DNA from: CAWGHZ01 sp963775315
GTDB lineage: Bacteria > Pseudomonadota > Alphaproteobacteria > MPNO01 > DASWLB01
DNA: 64,000 bases
Reading direction: 5' to 3'
Assembly: GCA_963775315.1 (NCBI GenBank)
Contig: CAVZIN010000007.1
Coordinates: 62,001-126,000 of the forward strand
Shown: piece after piece, positions 1 through 8,943 of the stretch
How positions within the stretch are numbered: the first letter of the stretch is position 1
How the letters are laid out: each line of letters opens with the position of its first letter
Notes under the pieces: model-generated
Database searches by the model: none
The model's input: the letters and a program-made list of their open reading frames with translations, nothing else
Told to the model about the DNA's origin: nothing
Position numbers and translations under genes: made by a program

Positions 1-57
1 GCGCCGCCGCCAGACGTCGGAAATTGCGGACAGAATCTGGGCGAGAGCGTCATTCAT
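1..57 (-). CDS. Possible N-terminus of a gene running off the left edge
   Basis: Reading leftward from an ATG at 57-55 gives 19 uninterrupted codons beginning MNDALAQILSAISDVWRRR, to the window edge. There is no clear Shine-Dalgarno sequence; only a GGGGGCG tract precedes the start. The stretch is too short to assign to a family. It is listed because the next 497 bases hold no convincing gene, so a leftward gene starting here would be consistent with the layout. Confidence 0.2.
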   Translation of the reverse strand, partial: MNDALAQILSAISDVWRRR

Positions 58-554
58 CACACGCCCCCGGAGCAATCCCGCGAAGCCTAGGTGCCGGCGG
101 TCGGCGCTCGCAATTCCTACTCGTCATGCGCCCTCTTCCGTCGACCACCCCACGCGACGCTCCCTCACCGCGATCCCTTTGCCCCTGCTTCCGGACGCCG
201 ACCATTGCCGGAATCCATGCCTGCCGGGTCACTGCTAGCGCGCCTGCCATGACGCAACCGTAACCGTCCTCGGTTAAGCGGCGGTTACTGCTCACCAAGC
301 GACGCCAACCAGTCCCGCCGGCTCGATCTCGCGCCTGGGCGGAATATCTCATTTTGGATGGCTTTGCCCGGCCTCACTCTTCGGGCTAGGATCAGGAAAC
401 GTCCCTCATTGGTCCCATAATAGCACGCCAGCACCCGGAATTTACGCGCGACCCGGTGGACCGGCAAGGGAAAGCGGGCCCTTCTGTGATCCATGACACA
501 ATCATCCCACATGATCACAAGTGGGACATAGGTCCGCAGGTCCAAGGCATTCTG
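58..554. other. Gene-poor stretch with a TAACCG/CGGTTA hairpin
   Basis: No open frame here looks coding: the short ones overlap each other on both strands, lack ribosome binding sites and resemble no family. Composition is less GC-rich around 340-540 than in the flanking genes. The one clear structure is TAACCG-TCCT-CGGTTA at 261-276, a perfect 6-bp hairpin, with a third CGGTTA copy at 282-287. It could serve as an operator or terminator for the left-edge gene, but nothing more can be said. Confidence 0.5.
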
Positions 555-1619
555 TCACACGCCGGAGAAAATCTCAGCCCAGTCCGCGACCATTTCCGGC
601 TGCCCATAGCGCACGTGCGTGGCGAATTGCGTCAACCCTGCTGCACGCAAGGCGCGTAGCCGCTCGCGCAGCTCGGGTGCGGTCGCGGTCATCGTTACGG
701 CCTGGATCAGGGGGCCGTCGATCAGGTGCGCCTCCTCGCGCCGAACGATCATAAGATGTCCGAGATGCACGTAAAGGTGGCGGGCGCTGGGCGGACCGTA
801 AAACTCGTAGATGGGCTGGAAAGCGGCCAGCCGTTCCGCGATCACCGGCAAGAGGGCATGGCCGGAAGAGCCGCGGGCCGGCTGCTCGGCCAGATCGTGC
901 AGCACGATCGCGGCCGACGGACCCGCCTGGGCGCGAGCGCGGGGGCTGTCCGCGTCCTCGCCTTCGGCGAGGACGCAGCCGCCGCCAACCCCGACCACCC
1001 GAAGCGAGTCTTCGGGTCGTCCCGCTTCGTGCCAGGCGGCCTTGATTGCGGCGATGGCGGCGAGACCGCCTTCCACGCTGCCGATCGGGGTGACGAACCC
1101 GGCGCCGAGCTCGGCGGCCAGCCGGCGCGACCGCGGCCCCAGCGCGGAGATGTAGAGCGGGATCGGATGGGCGACGTCGATCAGCCCGAGGTCGGGGTTC
1201 AGGAACCTGACCATTCGCGCCGCGCCTTCGAGCTCGATCGTCACCGTCTCGCTCGCCAGAAGCCCCTGGACCACGCGGATGTATTCGGCGAGCTCGGCAA
1301 GGCGGATTGACCCCATGCCCATTGCCCGCCGGGCGGTGAAGCCGGTCGCCGTTCCGAACCGGATGCGTCCCGGCGCCAGCTTGTTCAGGGTGGCAAGCCC
1401 GTTGGCGGTGACTGGGGCGATCCGGTTGGACGGGATCAGCATGCCGGTGGCGAGATGGATGCGCTTTGTCCGCATCGCCGCCGCCGCCATGGCGACAAAT
1501 GGGTCGGCGTTGATGGTCTGGCTGTCGATGAACCAGGCGCAGTCGAACCCGGCCGCCTCGGCGGCCTCGACGACCTGCCAGGAATCGGCCGCCGGGGCGA
1601 TGTTGATGCCGAACTCCAT
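555..1619 (-). CDS. LLM class flavin-dependent oxidoreductase
   Basis: A 354-residue protein of the luciferase-like monooxygenase superfamily, cytoplasmic TIM-barrel enzymes using F420 or reduced flavin. The N-terminus MEFGINIAP, the early segment ending AGFDCAWFID, and the barrel-strand segment RIRFGTATGFTARR at about residues 88-101 fit the superfamily; the length is normal (300-400). The substrate cannot be inferred. The ATG at 1619 lies 8 bases beyond the stop that the upstream histidine kinase has in its corrected frame, so the two were probably cotranscribed. In the sequence as given, the kinase frame runs straight into this gene to make an 888-residue open frame; I treat that fusion as an artefact of one inserted base (see the kinase). 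Confidence 0.85.
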   Translation of the reverse strand: MEFGINIAPAADSWQVVEAAEAAGFDCAWFIDSQTINADPFVAMAAAAMRTKRIHLATGMLIPSNRIAPVTANGLATLNKLAPGRIRFGTATGFTARRAMGMGSIRLAELAEYIRVVQGLLASETVTIELEGAARMVRFLNPDLGLIDVAHPIPLYISALGPRSRRLAAELGAGFVTPIGSVEGGLAAIAAIKAAWHEAGRPEDSLRVVGVGGGCVLAEGEDADSPRARAQAGPSAAIVLHDLAEQPARGSSGHALLPVIAERLAAFQPIYEFYGPPSARHLYVHLGHLMIVRREEAHLIDGPLIQAVTMTATAPELRERLRALRAAGLTQFATHVRYGQPEMVADWAEIFSGV

Positions 1620-1627
1620 CTCAGAAC

Positions 1628-3029
1628 CTAGCCTTCCGGCGCGGCCGGCAGGTAGACCGTGAAGGTCGAACCCTCGCCCAAGGTCGAAATCGATCCGGAG
1701 TGCGCCGCGATGGCGGTTGAGCACGTGCTTGACGATGGCGAGCCCCAGCCCGGTCCCGCCGAGCTCGCGGGAGCGCGCCTTGTCCACCCGGTAGAACCGC
1801 TCCGTGAGGCGGGGCAGGTCTTCCTCCGGGATGCCGTCGCCCTGGTCGGTGACGGCGACGGCGACGGCCTCTCCGCCGTCCTCCATCTCGGCCGGCACAT
1901 CGCCCGCCGTGGCGCGCGCGGCGATGCGGACTGTGCCGTTCTTGCCGCCATACTTGATTGCGTTGTCGATCAGGTTCTGGAACACCTGGGTGAGCTGCTC
2001 CTCGTCGCCCCGCACGGGCAGGGCGCTGTTCGGCGCCTCCAGCTCGATCTCGACCCGGTCGGCCATCGCCCGCACCTTCATGGTCTGGACGACGCTGCGC
2101 ACGAGGCGCGTCACGTCGATCACCGCGTCCGGCCGGCGATGCTCCTCGAGCTCGATGCGCGACAGGCTGAGGAGGTCCGAGACCAGCCGGTTCATCCGAG
2201 CGGCCTGACGGCGCATCTCGGCGATGAACCGTTCGCGCGCCGGCACGTCGTCCCGCGCCGGCCCCTCCAGCGTGTCGAGGCAGCCGATCAGGACCGCCAG
2301 CGGGGTGCGCAGCTCGTGACTTGCATTGGCGACGAAATCGACCCGCAGCTGCTCCGACCGCTTGATCGCCGTCAGGTCGTAGAGCGCGATGATCGCGACC
2401 GTGCCGTCCTCGGCGGGCTCGGGCAGCCGGGCCAGGCGCGCGCTGTAATGGGCGGCGACGCGCGGGGTGACGGCGAACTCGACAGCCTCGGACTGGCTGG
2501 CACCCGAGACAACGCGGTCGGCCGCTTCGAGCAGCGCCGGGTTTCGTAGCGCCGCCGCGAGGTCGCGCCCGGCGACGCCACGGCCGAACAACTCGCGCGC
2601 AGCCTCATTGCCGCGAATCACCTGGCGCTGAGCGTCGAGCCGGATCAAGGGGTCGGGCAGCCGATCGAGTACGGCTTCGTGCGCGGAGACGAGTGCCTCG
2701 AGCTCGCGCCGTCGCTCCTCCCACGAGGTGGCGAGATGGGCGATGGCGACGGCAAGCTCGGGCACGATGCCGGGATGGTCGAGCGCCGGCAGGACCGCTT
2801 CCTCGCCGTGCGCCAGCGCGTCGACGTAGCGGCTCGCCGCCACCACGTCGCGGAGATAAAGCCGCAGCACGACCGCGAGGCCGGCTAGCATGGCAAGGGC
2901 GGCGAGGATCGCCGCGCCGGCGCCGAGCGCGCCTGCCGTCACGAGCCCGATCAGGACGATGGCGGGGGTCGCGAAGACAACGGTCAGTGCCGCCGCGAAC
3001 CTGCCGGTCGGAATTTCGATACGCGCCAT
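1628..3029 (-). CDS. PhoR-like sensor histidine kinase, interrupted by a one-base insertion near the C-terminus
   Basis: An inner-membrane sensor kinase. Two N-terminal membrane segments (about residues 11-31 and 34-57) are followed by a PAS-like region (about 115-225), a HisKA H-box with SHELRTPL (His238), and an HATPase domain with the N-box around QNLIDNAIKYGG (about 351-362), DQGDGIPEE and GGTGLGLAIVKHV. At 1687-1689 the plus strand reads AAA (TTT in the gene). Removing one base restores RIDSTLGEGSTFTVYLP and a TAG stop at 1630-1628, giving 466 residues, normal for PhoR-type kinases; the span is 1402 bases, one more than a multiple of three. The start ATG at 3029 has GAGG upstream. No response regulator gene is adjacent, so the partner and signal are unknown. 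The break may be a sequencing error or a real mutation. Confidence 0.78.
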
Positions 3030-3138
3030 CGTTACCTCATCCGCCCCAGCCGGCCGATAGTATATGCCGAATCCCCCGCGCTTGCCCGGTGGCGCGCGGC
3101 CGTTATGATCGGCGCGCGCACCCCCTGCCGGAAGTCCG

Positions 3139-5826
3139 ATGCCGCAAGCGCCCGCCACGCGCGAGGACGAGGCCCTCGCCGCCGCGACAACGCCCCTGAT
3201 GGCGCAGTACCTGTCCATCAAGGCCGAGAATCCCGACTGCCTGCTGTTCTACCGCATGGGGGACTTCTACGAGCTGTTCTTCGACGACGCCGAGCGCGCC
3301 GCCGGGGCGCTCGACATCACCCTCACCAAGCGCGGCAAGCACGACGGCAAGGACATCCCGATGTGCGGCGTGCCGGTGCATGCCGCCGATGCCTATCTCG
3401 AGCGGCTCATCCGCAAGGGCTTCCGCGTCGCGGTCTGCGAGCAGGTCGAGGATCCGGCCGAGGCGAAGAAGCGCGGCGCAAAGTCGGTGGTCCGGCGCGA
3501 TGTGACCCGTCTGGTGACGCCGGGCACGCTCACCGAGGACACGCTGCTCGACGCGCGCCGGCACAACTATCTCGCGGCGCTCGCCGAGGTGCGGGGCGGC
3601 TTCGGTCTCGCCTGGCTCGACGTCTCGACCGGTGCGTTCGGCGTCGCGGCGCCGGCGCGCGCGGCGCTTCCCGCCGCCCTTGCCCGGCTCGATCCGGGCG
3701 AGATCTTGGTCCCCGACCGGTTGATCGAGAACCCCGAGCTCTACGAGCTGTTCGGCTCGTGGAAGGCACGCCTCACCCCGCTTCCCGCCGCCCGGTTCGA
3801 CTCGGAAAACGCGCGAAAGCGGCTCGAGGACCAGTATGGCGTTGCCGCGCTCGACGGGTTCGGCGCGTTCGCCCGCGCCGAGATCGCCGCCTGCGGTGCG
3901 CTGGTCGACTACGTCGCCCTGACCCAGAAGGGGCACATGCCGCGCCTTGCCGCGCCCAGGCGCGAGGCGGATGGGGCGGCGATGGAGATCGACCCCGCGA
4001 CCCGGCGCAACCTGGAGCTCACCGAGACGCTCGCCGGCAAGCGCGAGGGTTCGCTCCTCGCCGTCATCGACCGCACGATGACCGGCGCGGGCGGGCGGCT
4101 GCTCGCGCGCCGGCTTGCCGCGCCGCTCACCGATCCCGCCGAGATCGCAGGCAGGCACGACGCTGTCGGGTTCTTTTGCACCGAGGAACGGCTGCGCGCT
4201 GCGCTGCGCCGGACCCTCGCCCGCGCGCCAGACATCGAGCGGGCGCTGTCGCGCCTTTCCGTCGGGCGTGGCGGGCCGCGCGACCTCGCCGCCATCCGCG
4301 ACGGGCTCGAAGCGGCGGGCCTGCTACGCCTCGCGCTTGCGGAGGCACCCTCCCCGCCGGCGCCGATCGCCGAGGCGGCACGCGATCTCGGCGAGCATGG
4401 GACGCTGGTCGACCGCGTCGGACGTGCCTTGCGGCCCGATCCGCCAGTGCTCACCCGCGACGGCGGGTTCATCGCGGAAGGGTATGCGCCGCAACTCGAC
4501 GAGCTCCGCATGCTCCGCGACGAGAGCCGGCGTCTGATCGCTTCCCTTCAGGCGCGCTACGCCAAGGAGACCGACGTCGCCTCGCTCAAGATCCGCCACA
4601 ACAACATGCTCGGCTACTATGTCGAGGTGACGGCGGCGAACGCCGACAAGATCCCGGTCACCGGCGATTCCACCTTCATCCATCGCCAGACGATGGCCGG
4701 CGCCGTGCGCTACTCGACGGCGGAACTCTCCGACTTGCAGGGACGCATCGACCGCGCAGGCGACCAGGCGCTCGCTCTCGAGCTGCAGCTTTTCGCTGAC
4801 CTGGTGGGCGAGGTGTCGGCCCGCGCCGACGCGATCGCGCTCGCCGCCGACGCCCTCGCCCGCATCGACGTCGCCGCCGCGCTCGCCGAGCTTGCCACGG
4901 CGCGGCGCTACGTGCGCCCTGTGGTCGACAATTCTGTCGCGTTCGAGATCACTCAGGGCCGCCATCCGGTGGTCGAGGCGGCGCTGGAGGCCGCCCATTC
5001 CGGCTCGTTCGTCGCCAACGATTGCGACCTCGCGCCCGACCGTCGCCTGTGGCTGGTGACTGGGCCGAATATGGCGGGCAAGTCGACCTTCCTCCGCCAG
5101 AACGCGGTGATCGCGATCCTTGCGCAGACGGGCTCGTTCGTGCCCGCGGAGGGGGCTCGGATCGGCATCGTCGACCGGCTGTTCAGCCGGGTGGGGGCGG
5201 CCGACGACCTCGCCCGCGGGCGCTCGACCTTCATGGTGGAGATGCTGGAGACGGCGGCGATCCTGAACCTCGCAGGACCGCGCGCCCTGGTGATCCTCGA
5301 CGAGATTGGCCGCGGCACGGCGACGTTCGACGGGCTTTCCATCGCCTGGGCGACGCTCGAGCACCTGCACGAAGCCAACCGCTGCCGCGCGCTTTTCGCG
5401 ACGCACTATCACGAGCTCACCGCGCTCGCGGCGACGCTCGACGCGCTCGCCCCGCGCACCATGCGGGTCAAGGAATGGCAGGGCGAGGTGGTATTCCTGC
5501 ACGAGGTGGTGGCGGGCGCCGCGGACCGGTCCTATGGCATCCACGTCGCCCGGCTCGCGGGCCTTCCGCCCGCCGTCGTCGCCCGCGCCGAGGAGGTGCT
5601 GGAGGCCCTGGAGCGGTCGGAGCAGTCGGGCGCCGTCACCCGACTCGCCGACGACCTGCCGCTGTTCTCGGCGGTCAATCGCCCCGTCTCGGGCGGGCGC
5701 GCCGGTCCGCGCGAGCCCTCGCCCGCCGAAGAGGCGCTGCGTGCCGCCGACCCCGACTCCCTCTCGCCCAAGGAGGCGCTTGAGCTCGTTTACCGGTTGA
5801 AGGCACTGCTGGAGGGGAACGGATAA
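3139..5826 (+). CDS. mutS: DNA mismatch repair protein MutS
   Basis: MutS (895 residues) binds mismatches and small loops and signals MutL to start strand repair. The N-terminal mismatch-reading domain carries the Phe-Tyr-Glu motif in MGDFYELF (about 40-47). The C-terminal ABC-type ATPase has Walker A GPNMAGKST (about 642), FMVEMLETA, Walker B DEIGRGT (about 721) and ATHYHEL, with a helix-turn-helix and tail after it. Length matches the family (850-900). The ATG at 3139 has GGAAG upstream; the gene is divergent from the histidine kinase with 109 bases between the starts. A palindromic repeat follows the stop. The assignment is secure. Confidence 0.97.
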   Translation: MPQAPATREDEALAAATTPLMAQYLSIKAENPDCLLFYRMGDFYELFFDDAERAAGALDITLTKRGKHDGKDIPMCGVPVHAADAYLERLIRKGFRVAVCEQVEDPAEAKKRGAKSVVRRDVTRLVTPGTLTEDTLLDARRHNYLAALAEVRGGFGLAWLDVSTGAFGVAAPARAALPAALARLDPGEILVPDRLIENPELYELFGSWKARLTPLPAARFDSENARKRLEDQYGVAALDGFGAFARAEIAACGALVDYVALTQKGHMPRLAAPRREADGAAMEIDPATRRNLELTETLAGKREGSLLAVIDRTMTGAGGRLLARRLAAPLTDPAEIAGRHDAVGFFCTEERLRAALRRTLARAPDIERALSRLSVGRGGPRDLAAIRDGLEAAGLLRLALAEAPSPPAPIAEAARDLGEHGTLVDRVGRALRPDPPVLTRDGGFIAEGYAPQLDELRMLRDESRRLIASLQARYAKETDVASLKIRHNNMLGYYVEVTAANADKIPVTGDSTFIHRQTMAGAVRYSTAELSDLQGRIDRAGDQALALELQLFADLVGEVSARADAIALAADALARIDVAAALAELATARRYVRPVVDNSVAFEITQGRHPVVEAALEAAHSGSFVANDCDLAPDRRLWLVTGPNMAGKSTFLRQNAVIAILAQTGSFVPAEGARIGIVDRLFSRVGAADDLARGRSTFMVEMLETAAILNLAGPRALVILDEIGRGTATFDGLSIAWATLEHLHEANRCRALFATHYHELTALAATLDALAPRTMRVKEWQGEVVFLHEVVAGAADRSYGIHVARLAGLPPAVVARAEEVLEALERSEQSGAVTRLADDLPLFSAVNRPVSGGRAGPREPSPAEEALRAADPDSLSPKEALELVYRLKALLEGNG

Positions 5827-5844
5827 AAGGCGCCGATTCAAGCC

Positions 5845-5930
5845 TCGTCGTTGCGAGCCGTGGGCTTCGCCAGCGGCGAAAGAATCCAGTTTCTGGATCG
5901 CTTCGTCGCTTCGTTACTCGCGATGACGAA
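5845..5930. repeat. Dispersed-type palindromic repeat between mutS and glnD
   Basis: The arms TCGTCGTTGCGAG (5845-5857) and CTCGCGATGACGA (5918-5930) are near-perfect inverted complements, and the centre holds the palindrome ATCCAGTTTCTGGAT (5884-5898). The pattern resembles the noncoding dispersed repeats of the 'CGTCATTGCGAG...GCAATCCAG' type seen between genes in many proteobacteria. It could form a long imperfect hairpin between the mutS stop and the glnD start and may attenuate readthrough. No other copy was noticed in this window. Confidence 0.6.
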
Positions 5931-5986
5931 GTTCGGAGGGTCCCAACCCCCTGTTTCGGCGCGCCGGCCCCTGGTATCAATGGGCC

Positions 5987-8878
5987 ATGAACGTTCTCTC
6001 CAAGCGTCGGGTGGCGATCGAGGTGGTGCCGGTCTCGGGCGCCGTCGACGCCCTGCTGGCGACGACCGACGCCAAGCCCGCCGAGCTGCGGCCCGAGCTT
6101 CTTGCGGCGCTCAAGGAGTCGCTCGCCGAGGGACGGGCGCAGGTGCGCGCGGCCTTGGAGGAGGGGGGCGCGAACGGCTCCGACGTGGTTGCGGCCAACG
6201 CCGCGCTGATGGACGGGCTGGTCCGCACGATCTTCCGCTTTGCCGGTGACCGGGCCTATCCGGCGGCCAACCCGACGTCGGGCGAGCGCATGGCGCTCTG
6301 CGCCGTTGGCGGCTACGGGCGCGGCGAACTCGCGCCCCAATCCGACCTCGACCTGCTGTTCCTGCTGCCCTACAAGGTCGGCGCCCGCGCCGAGCAGGTG
6401 ATCGAGTACGTGCTCTACATGCTGTGGGACCTCGGCCTCAAGGTCGGCCACGCCACCCGCTCGATCGACGACTGCATCCGCCTCGCCAAGTCCGACATCA
6501 CGATCCGCACCGCGATGCTCGAAGCGCGCTTCATCGACGGCGAATCGACGCTTTACGCGGAGCTGCGCCGCCGCTTTGCCCGCCAGGTCGCCGCCGGCAC
6601 CGGTCCCGAGTTCGTCGAGGCCAAGCTCGCCGAGCGCGACGAGCGCCACAAGAAGATGGGCGATTCCCGCTACGTGCTCGAGCCCAACATCAAGGACGGC
6701 AAGGGCGGGCTCCGCGACCTGCAGACGCTGTTCTGGCTCGGCAAGTACCTCTACAACGTCGACGACGTGCCGGACCTCGTGACCGCCGGCGTGCTCACCC
6801 AGGCGGAGGCGGAACGCTTCGCGCGCGCCCAAAACTTCCTGTGGACCGTGCGCTGCCACATGCACTACATCGCCGGCCGGGCGGAGGAGCGGCTGACCTT
6901 CGAGATGCAGCCCGAGATCGCGCGCCGGCTGCACTACCGGGACCGGCCCGGCTCGCTCGGCGTCGAGCGCTTCATGAAGCACTACTACCTGGTCGCGAAA
7001 GACGTGGGCAACCTGACCCGCATCTTCTGCGCGGCGCTGGAGGCGGAGCACCGCCGCAGGCCGCGCATCGCGCTGCCGACGTTCGGGCTGTTCAAGCGCG
7101 AGGTCGCGGGCTTCCCGGTCGAGGGCGGGCGGCTCACCGTGCACAGCCGCAAGTCCCTGGTCGAGGACCCGGTCAGCATGCTGCGGCTGTTCCACGCCGC
7201 CCAGGCGCACGACCTCGACATCCACCCGAACGCGCTCCGCTGGATCACCCGCGAGATCCGGCTGGTCGACACGATCCGCGACGATCCCGAGGCGAACCGC
7301 CTGTTCATCGAGATGCTGTCGTCGAAGAAGGACCCTGAGACGACGCTCCGCCGGCTCAACGAGGCGGGCGTGTTCGGCCGGTTCGTGCCCGATTTCGGCC
7401 GTGTCGTGGCGCAGATGCAGCACGACATGTATCATGTGTTCACGGTGGACGAGCACACCATCTTCGCCATCGGCATCCTCGCCGGCATCGAGGCCGGCCG
7501 CTTCAAGGAATCGATGCCGATCGCCTCCGAGGCGGTCCTCAAGATCGAGTCGCGCCGCGTGCTCTACGTCGCCTTGCTGCTGCACGACATCGCGAAGGGC
7601 AGGGGCGGGGACCATTCCGTACTGGGGGCGGAGGTCGCGCTCCGCCTCGGCCCGCGCTTCGGCCTTGCGCCGGAGGAGACCGAGACGGTCTCGTGGCTCG
7701 TCCGCTACCACCTGTCGATGAGCCGCACCGCCTTCCACCGCGACATCAACGACCCCAAGACCATCCACGATTTCGTCGAGCTGGTGCAGTCGGTGGAGCG
7801 GCTGCGGCTTCTTACCGTGCTGACCGTCGCCGACATCCGCGCTGTCGGCCCGACCGTCTGGAATGCCTGGAAGGCGGCGCTGCTGCGCGAGCTCTACTAC
7901 GCGACCGAGGAGGTGCTGTTGGGCGGGCTCGCCGCCGAGGGGCGCGAGCGCCGCGTCGGTGCCGCCAAAGAGGCGCTGGCTGACCGGCTGCGTCCTGCCG
8001 GCTGGGACGAGCCCCGTATCGCCGCTCATCTCGGGCGCTGCTCGCCCTCCTACTGGCTCGCCTACGACGCGGGCACGCATGCCTACCAGGCCGAGTTGAT
8101 GGCCAAGGCCGAGGCGGCGGGCGAGAAGCTCGCCATCGCCACGCGGCTCGATTCATATCGCGGCGTGACCGAGGTGACGGTCTTCACCGCCGACCATCCG
8201 GGCCTGTTCTCGCGCATCGCGGGCGGCATCGCGGTCGCGCGGGCCAACATTCTCGAAGGCAAGATCTTTACCCTGTCCGACGGCATGGCGCTCGACACCT
8301 TCCTGGTGCAGGACGCGTCGGGCGGGGCGATCGAGCGCAAGGACCAGCTCGACCGGCTGGTCTCGCGGATCGAGCGGGCGCTCACCCACCATCTTCGGAT
8401 CGGGGCCGAACTCGCCAAGGCGCGGGCGGGCCTGCCGGCGCGGACCCGGGTGTTCGCCGTCGAGCCGCGCGTGCTGATCTCGAACAAGGCGAGCCGTACC
8501 CATACGGTGATCGAGGTGAACGGGCGAGACCGGCCGGGCCTGCTGCACGACATCACCCGTTCCCTGTTCGACCTCGGGCTGCAGATTTCGTCCGCCATGG
8601 TGTTCACCTATGGGGAGCGGGCGGTCGACGTGTTCTACGTGAAGGACGTGTTCGGCTTCCAGGTGACGCACGACGGCAAGCTCGAGCGGGTGCGGGCGGC
8701 GCTGACCGCCGCGCTCGAGGGGATCGAGCCGCCGCGCCCGGCGCCCGGCGTGCCGGCGCCCGAGCCGGCCCCCGCGCCCCGGCCGGCCAAGCCGCGCACG
8801 AAGGCCAAGGCGCCCCCGCCAAAGCCGGCGACGCCGCGCAGGTCCGACACTGCCGCAAAGCCGAAGGTGAAGAAATAG
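5987..8878 (+). CDS. glnD: Bifunctional [protein-PII] uridylyltransferase/uridylyl-removing enzyme GlnD
   Basis: GlnD (963 residues) uridylylates PII proteins when glutamine is low and removes UMP when it is high, so it is the primary nitrogen sensor. The nucleotidyltransferase motif GGYGRGELAPQSDLDLL is at about 108-124. The HD hydrolase domain has LLHDIAKGRGGDHS at about 530. Two C-terminal ACT domains, each with a DRPG/DHPG-type turn (about 728 and 840), should bind glutamine. A Pro/Ala/Lys-rich tail of about 45 residues follows the second ACT domain and looks disordered. The length is typical for alphaproteobacteria (about 930-960). murJ follows 65 bases downstream, a common alphaproteobacterial arrangement. 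Confidence 0.96.
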   Translation: MNVLSKRRVAIEVVPVSGAVDALLATTDAKPAELRPELLAALKESLAEGRAQVRAALEEGGANGSDVVAANAALMDGLVRTIFRFAGDRAYPAANPTSGERMALCAVGGYGRGELAPQSDLDLLFLLPYKVGARAEQVIEYVLYMLWDLGLKVGHATRSIDDCIRLAKSDITIRTAMLEARFIDGESTLYAELRRRFARQVAAGTGPEFVEAKLAERDERHKKMGDSRYVLEPNIKDGKGGLRDLQTLFWLGKYLYNVDDVPDLVTAGVLTQAEAERFARAQNFLWTVRCHMHYIAGRAEERLTFEMQPEIARRLHYRDRPGSLGVERFMKHYYLVAKDVGNLTRIFCAALEAEHRRRPRIALPTFGLFKREVAGFPVEGGRLTVHSRKSLVEDPVSMLRLFHAAQAHDLDIHPNALRWITREIRLVDTIRDDPEANRLFIEMLSSKKDPETTLRRLNEAGVFGRFVPDFGRVVAQMQHDMYHVFTVDEHTIFAIGILAGIEAGRFKESMPIASEAVLKIESRRVLYVALLLHDIAKGRGGDHSVLGAEVALRLGPRFGLAPEETETVSWLVRYHLSMSRTAFHRDINDPKTIHDFVELVQSVERLRLLTVLTVADIRAVGPTVWNAWKAALLRELYYATEEVLLGGLAAEGRERRVGAAKEALADRLRPAGWDEPRIAAHLGRCSPSYWLAYDAGTHAYQAELMAKAEAAGEKLAIATRLDSYRGVTEVTVFTADHPGLFSRIAGGIAVARANILEGKIFTLSDGMALDTFLVQDASGGAIERKDQLDRLVSRIERALTHHLRIGAELAKARAGLPARTRVFAVEPRVLISNKASRTHTVIEVNGRDRPGLLHDITRSLFDLGLQISSAMVFTYGERAVDVFYVKDVFGFQVTHDGKLERVRAALTAALEGIEPPRPAPGVPAPEPAPAPRPAKPRTKAKAPPPKPATPRRSDTAAKPKVKK

Positions 8879-8943
8879 GCACGGCCGGCCGGCCAACTCG
8901 GCAGCGCCTTCCCGGCGCCGCGATTTTCCCCTAAACCTCCGCC

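Noticed and set aside
285..545. An 86-codon minus-strand frame in the left gap
   Set aside because: No ribosome binding site and no recognisable sequence; overlapping plus-strand frames are equally open, so it is probably chance.
555..3221. An 888-residue fusion of a histidine kinase and a flavin oxidoreductase
   Set aside because: The join falls in the last kinase motif, where one base removed restores the family sequence, a stop and a normal gene gap. A fusion would lack the end of the ATP-binding domain.
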